Positions 13,038 to 15,576 of a stretch of DNA of 15,576 bases are shown here, one piece after another. Below the pieces are notes generated by a model. It saw only the letters and a list, made by a program, of their open reading frames with translations, did no database searches and was not told the DNA's origin. The stretch lies in contig JAFGOZ010000104.1 in assembly GCA_016926235.1 (NCBI GenBank), positions 1 to 15,576 on the forward strand, in the 5' to 3' direction. The position numbers and the translations under genes were made by a program. The stretch comes from Bacteroidales bacterium. Its GTDB lineage: Bacteria; Bacteroidota; Bacteroidia; Bacteroidales; UBA10428. Numbering within the stretch: the first letter of the stretch is position 1; each line of letters starts with the position of its first letter.

Positions 13038-13115
13038 TTCCTTATTATAGAAATTAACACTTTAATTTACAAAATGTTTTTCAATCATGAATTACGCCAG
13101 CTAAGTTTATCTTTA

Positions 13116-14843
13116 TTAATCGACATGAAATGTTTTCGTGCTTTGAAAAATCTCACCAGTTCTTTTGTTTATTGCAGAAACCTTAACCTTGTATTTACCC
13201 GAAATATCAGATGTATAAAAATCTACTTTGGCAATGCCATCTCTATTAAATTCAGGTTTTGTTCCCCATAATAAAGTATACTCTCTGTAGGGAATCCTTG
13301 AATTGCCAATGATTTGACTGTGAGCCTGACTGCATGTATAAGCCGGAGAGTCTGATAGCATTTGGTATTTAAAGAAAAGCGAGTTTTTGGTTAATTTAAT
13401 ACCGGCAATATCACCTTTATGAGAAATAACATTTATTACTCCCGCATATGCCTTATCTCCAATAACATAGCTTTCATCAACCAGTTCGACTCTTTCAATT
13501 GTGCTTATTTTAATTTTCAGAAATGCTTTAATATCAATAATCGGAATATTATCCACCATCATTAAAAAAGGTTCGTTTGGAAATGCATTCCAATTCTTGG
13601 AATGTATGTAGGGCTCACCTTTATGTTCATAAACTACAATCTCATTTACAATTTCAAAAATAAATTCCCGAAGCTCGGGTAAATCAATATAATCCTTTGT
13701 ATAATAAACCTTATTTGGCTTTCCGTAAAACTGGATAGTATCATCAGACCCCAATTTTTGTGCTGAAATCTCCGTTCTAAACTTTGAATTTAGCTGTGCA
13801 TTTACATAAATTTCTTTTGCTAATTCTCTTTCTTCAGCATTAAGTTTAAAAGCAACTTCGGGAAGTTTCTGAACATTACAAAAATCATTGTCAATGTTTA
13901 TTTCCAAATCGGAATTATCTTTGCTGGCTGCAATAAAAAAATCTTCGATACCGGTATATTCGGGGTAACTTAAGTAAAATTTCCCATCCTCCTTAGTCTT
14001 AAAGGTTGAAATATATGGCCTCCTGACATCAAGCAATGAGGTACATACATAGGCATCGTTAACAGGTTGTTTGCTTGATTTATCGATTAAATTACCACTT
14101 ATTACAATCCCTTTTATTTCAGGTAAAAAACCCGGATTTTCAGTTAACGGTGCATCATCTTTTACCGAATAAAACTCATCTAAACTGGTATTTTGTCTTA
14201 CAACAGAGATACTATAATCAAAATCATCAGGATGCGATTCTGAAAGCACAAGCTCTATACCAGCCTGTTCTCTTTTGCCGTATGTTAGTTTATCAATATT
14301 TATTTCAAGATTTTTATATTCCTCAGGTTTTACAACTTCTAAAACATTTTCCCCGTCATCTTTAAAACCTGTTCCTTCAAGCTGGTTTTCCTCAAGATTA
14401 ATAATCTTCACCGGTTTTATTCCTAAATTATCAGAAGGAAGGTTTCTCATCCATTTTGTATAGGCTTTAAGATAATAAACGCCATTTAACAAATTTGAGG
14501 GAACTTCAAGAAAACCACTTGTGCCACTTCCTGTGAATTTGAACTTTTTTTGGATAACAGCTGAACCATCCTGTCTTAATAATTCAATATAAACTACAGA
14601 ACTCCAGTTTGATTTACCGCTATAATTCGTTAGATAGAATAAATTGAACCTGATGATATCATTTACTGCATAAATGTTTCTGTTAGTCTGAAGTATTATT
14701 TTTTCATTTATATTCTTAGAAGTAAGTTTAAAATTATCTTTATATGTATCAGAGTTTTGAGCATAAAAATTTAGGGTAATTACTGACAAAGAATTTATTA
14801 TCAATAGTTTTAATACAATACACTTAGCTGTTTTTATTTTCAT
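13116..14843 (-). CDS. MG2/carboxypeptidase-regulatory/plug-like surface protein
   Basis: 575 residues from ATG 14843, which gives a proper signal peptide (KIKTAKCIVLKLLIINSLSV, with a cut near FYA28/Gln29) and starts 16 bp after the DUF4249 stop. A further in-frame ATG at 14891 would add 16 residues before the signal peptide and overlap the upstream gene, so I reject it. Domains: MG2-like strand domain about 47-131 (LQTNRNIYAVND, LLNGVYYLKAYTKWMRN); carboxypeptidase-regulatory-like Ig domain about 244-310 (GIVISGNLIDKSSKQPVNDA); TonB-plug-like region about 370-478 (FLMMVDNIPI, YAGVINVISHKG); and a C-terminal A2M-like strand unit ending GKYKVKVSAI. Relatives I recall are about 800 residues, so it is short. 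No beta-barrel follows, so it is not a transporter itself. It probably works with the DUF4249 lipoprotein in the outer membrane or periplasm. Confidence 0.82.
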   Translation of the reverse strand: MKIKTAKCIVLKLLIINSLSVITLNFYAQNSDTYKDNFKLTSKNINEKIILQTNRNIYAVNDIIRFNLFYLTNYSGKSNWSSVVYIELLRQDGSAVIQKKFKFTGSGTSGFLEVPSNLLNGVYYLKAYTKWMRNLPSDNLGIKPVKIINLEENQLEGTGFKDDGENVLEVVKPEEYKNLEINIDKLTYGKREQAGIELVLSESHPDDFDYSISVVRQNTSLDEFYSVKDDAPLTENPGFLPEIKGIVISGNLIDKSSKQPVNDAYVCTSLLDVRRPYISTFKTKEDGKFYLSYPEYTGIEDFFIAASKDNSDLEINIDNDFCNVQKLPEVAFKLNAEERELAKEIYVNAQLNSKFRTEISAQKLGSDDTIQFYGKPNKVYYTKDYIDLPELREFIFEIVNEIVVYEHKGEPYIHSKNWNAFPNEPFLMMVDNIPIIDIKAFLKIKISTIERVELVDESYVIGDKAYAGVINVISHKGDIAGIKLTKNSLFFKYQMLSDSPAYTCSQAHSQIIGNSRIPYREYTLLWGTKPEFNRDGIAKVDFYTSDISGKYKVKVSAINKRTGEIFQSTKTFHVD

Positions 14844-14859
14844 TTTTTGTTGTTTTGTT

Positions 14860-15576
14860 CTACCAAAAATCAGGTTTTTCTGTAACTCCACCCTCAGTCG
14901 TGCAATCGATGCAAATCTGTTCCGGGGGATATCCCCATAAGGTCACTGAATCGGGTTTATCTTTATCGAATTCCAGAGCAATCAGAAAAACACTTCCGTT
15001 TATTGTCCTAAAAAAATCTAATAGTGATACTCCCTCAGGTGGAATACAGGGTCTAACATAATTACAATGAGAGAGGTTAATGTTATCAAAAGGCCCCTTA
15101 TAAAAAATTCTCTTCTGGGTATAAGATGCTGCCCAAAAATACCCTAAAACAGTTTCATAAGGATCATGGATATTCTTTATATTACACTTCGATTGAGGTG
15201 GTTGAACGCTGTACAATCCTCCCTCAGATGTCATAAAATTGTTCAAATTGTGGTATTCATAAGCAGAAGCACTTAATGCAAACTGTTTCACCAATATACT
15301 ATATCTTATATTGAGCTTTGGATCAAAGCCGGAAACGTAGTTCAAAGGTATTTTCTTCTTCTCATTAACAGTTAAATTTCTGGTTGATGAGGTATACCAA
15401 CGACTAATTTCTTCTGTTTTCCAACAAACGTTTATGCTGTCACTAACCGGATCGAATTCCGGAACTCCAAGTGCTTTTTCGTACCAATAACCATCGATTT
15501 CGTATACCGTTTGAACCTCAAATGTCTCTATCACCTGCCACATGTAATTTTTTGTTGCTGTATCCGGTGCAGATAA
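14860..15576 (-). CDS. DUF4249 lipoprotein-type protein, C-terminal part (5' end outside window)
   Basis: The open frame continues to the right edge: 239 codons are visible, and the start and signal peptide lie outside. An internal ATG at 15543 is not the start, because the upstream codons APDTATKNYMWQVIETFEV read as the family does. The C-terminus is diagnostic: CIDCTTEGGVTEKPDFW (compare 'C-x-DC-x3-GG-x3-KPxFW') is the hallmark end of Bacteroidota DUF4249 proteins. These are secreted, usually lipid-anchored, and often encoded beside TonB-dependent receptors or regulatory-like surface proteins. Their function is not settled; uptake or surface binding is assumed from context. It lies 16 bp upstream of the MG2/plug gene and is almost certainly co-transcribed with it. 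Confidence 0.9.
   Translation of the reverse strand, partial: LSAPDTATKNYMWQVIETFEVQTVYEIDGYWYEKALGVPEFDPVSDSINVCWKTEEISRWYTSSTRNLTVNEKKKIPLNYVSGFDPKLNIRYSILVKQFALSASAYEYHNLNNFMTSEGGLYSVQPPQSKCNIKNIHDPYETVLGYFWAASYTQKRIFYKGPFDNINLSHCNYVRPCIPPEGVSLLDFFRTINGSVFLIALEFDKDKPDSVTLWGYPPEQICIDCTTEGGVTEKPDFW

Noticed and set aside
14075..14463. Plus-strand open frames inside the MG2/plug gene.
   Set aside because: They lie within a clear minus-strand coding gene and show no family resemblance.

Overview
The window looks like chromosomal DNA of a member of the Bacteroidota, most likely an environmental Bacteroidales/Marinilabiliales-type organism. Four things point there: an A+T-rich base composition; Bacteroidota-type families (DUF4249, a MG2/plug protein, a GIN-domain protein, an AraC-type regulator with a CxRC amino terminus); a near-perfect Bacteroidota promoter (TTTG-N19-TAnnTTTG) at 10779-10809; and the absence of strong Shine-Dalgarno sequences. 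I see no rRNA, tRNA, CRISPR array, intact transposase or phage gene. The genus cannot be told from the sequence alone.

Layout. The first 71 bases are the 5' end of an AraC-type regulator on the minus strand, cut by the window edge. A divergent intergenic region follows, with a candidate promoter and a folded leader ahead of a universal stress protein (364-801). Next, all on the plus strand, are small housekeeping-type genes: a YhcH/YjgK/YiaL cupin-like protein, a DUF486 membrane protein, a stand-alone TfoX C-terminal domain protein and a DUF418 membrane protein. From about 3.5 to 4.9 kb the sequence is decayed. It holds a TonB-dependent receptor C-terminus spread over three frames, an outer-membrane-barrel-like protein that looks intact, and a 32-codon stub of a GNAT acetyltransferase.

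Two exported lipoproteins follow on the minus strand: one with a 21-bp in-frame tandem repeat just behind its lipid anchor, and a subtilisin-family (S8) protease. The best-defined unit is the operon 10739 to 8003 (minus): ABC ATPase, ABC membrane subunit, YtrA-type GntR regulator and GIN-domain protein. It has its own promoter, a palindrome at the presumed transcription start and a canonical intrinsic terminator. It reads as a self-regulated, probably envelope-stress-responsive transporter.

Upstream of that promoter (10862-11125) is a cluster of palindromic and direct repeats, followed by the wreck of a REC-LytTR response regulator (11184-11706). An exported alpha/beta-hydrolase (esterase type) begins at the base after the wreck. 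The right end holds, on the minus strand, a DUF4249 lipoprotein (its 5' end lies outside the window), a MG2/carboxypeptidase-regulatory/plug-like protein that starts 16 bp after it, and a small CxxC protein.

The most notable signals are the fully visible regulatory circuit of the ABC/GntR/GIN operon, the nested repeat cluster beside a decayed response regulator, three independent gene remnants in one window, and a possible structured 5' leader in front of the universal stress protein. I did not find convincing evidence for a wholly new multi-gene system.
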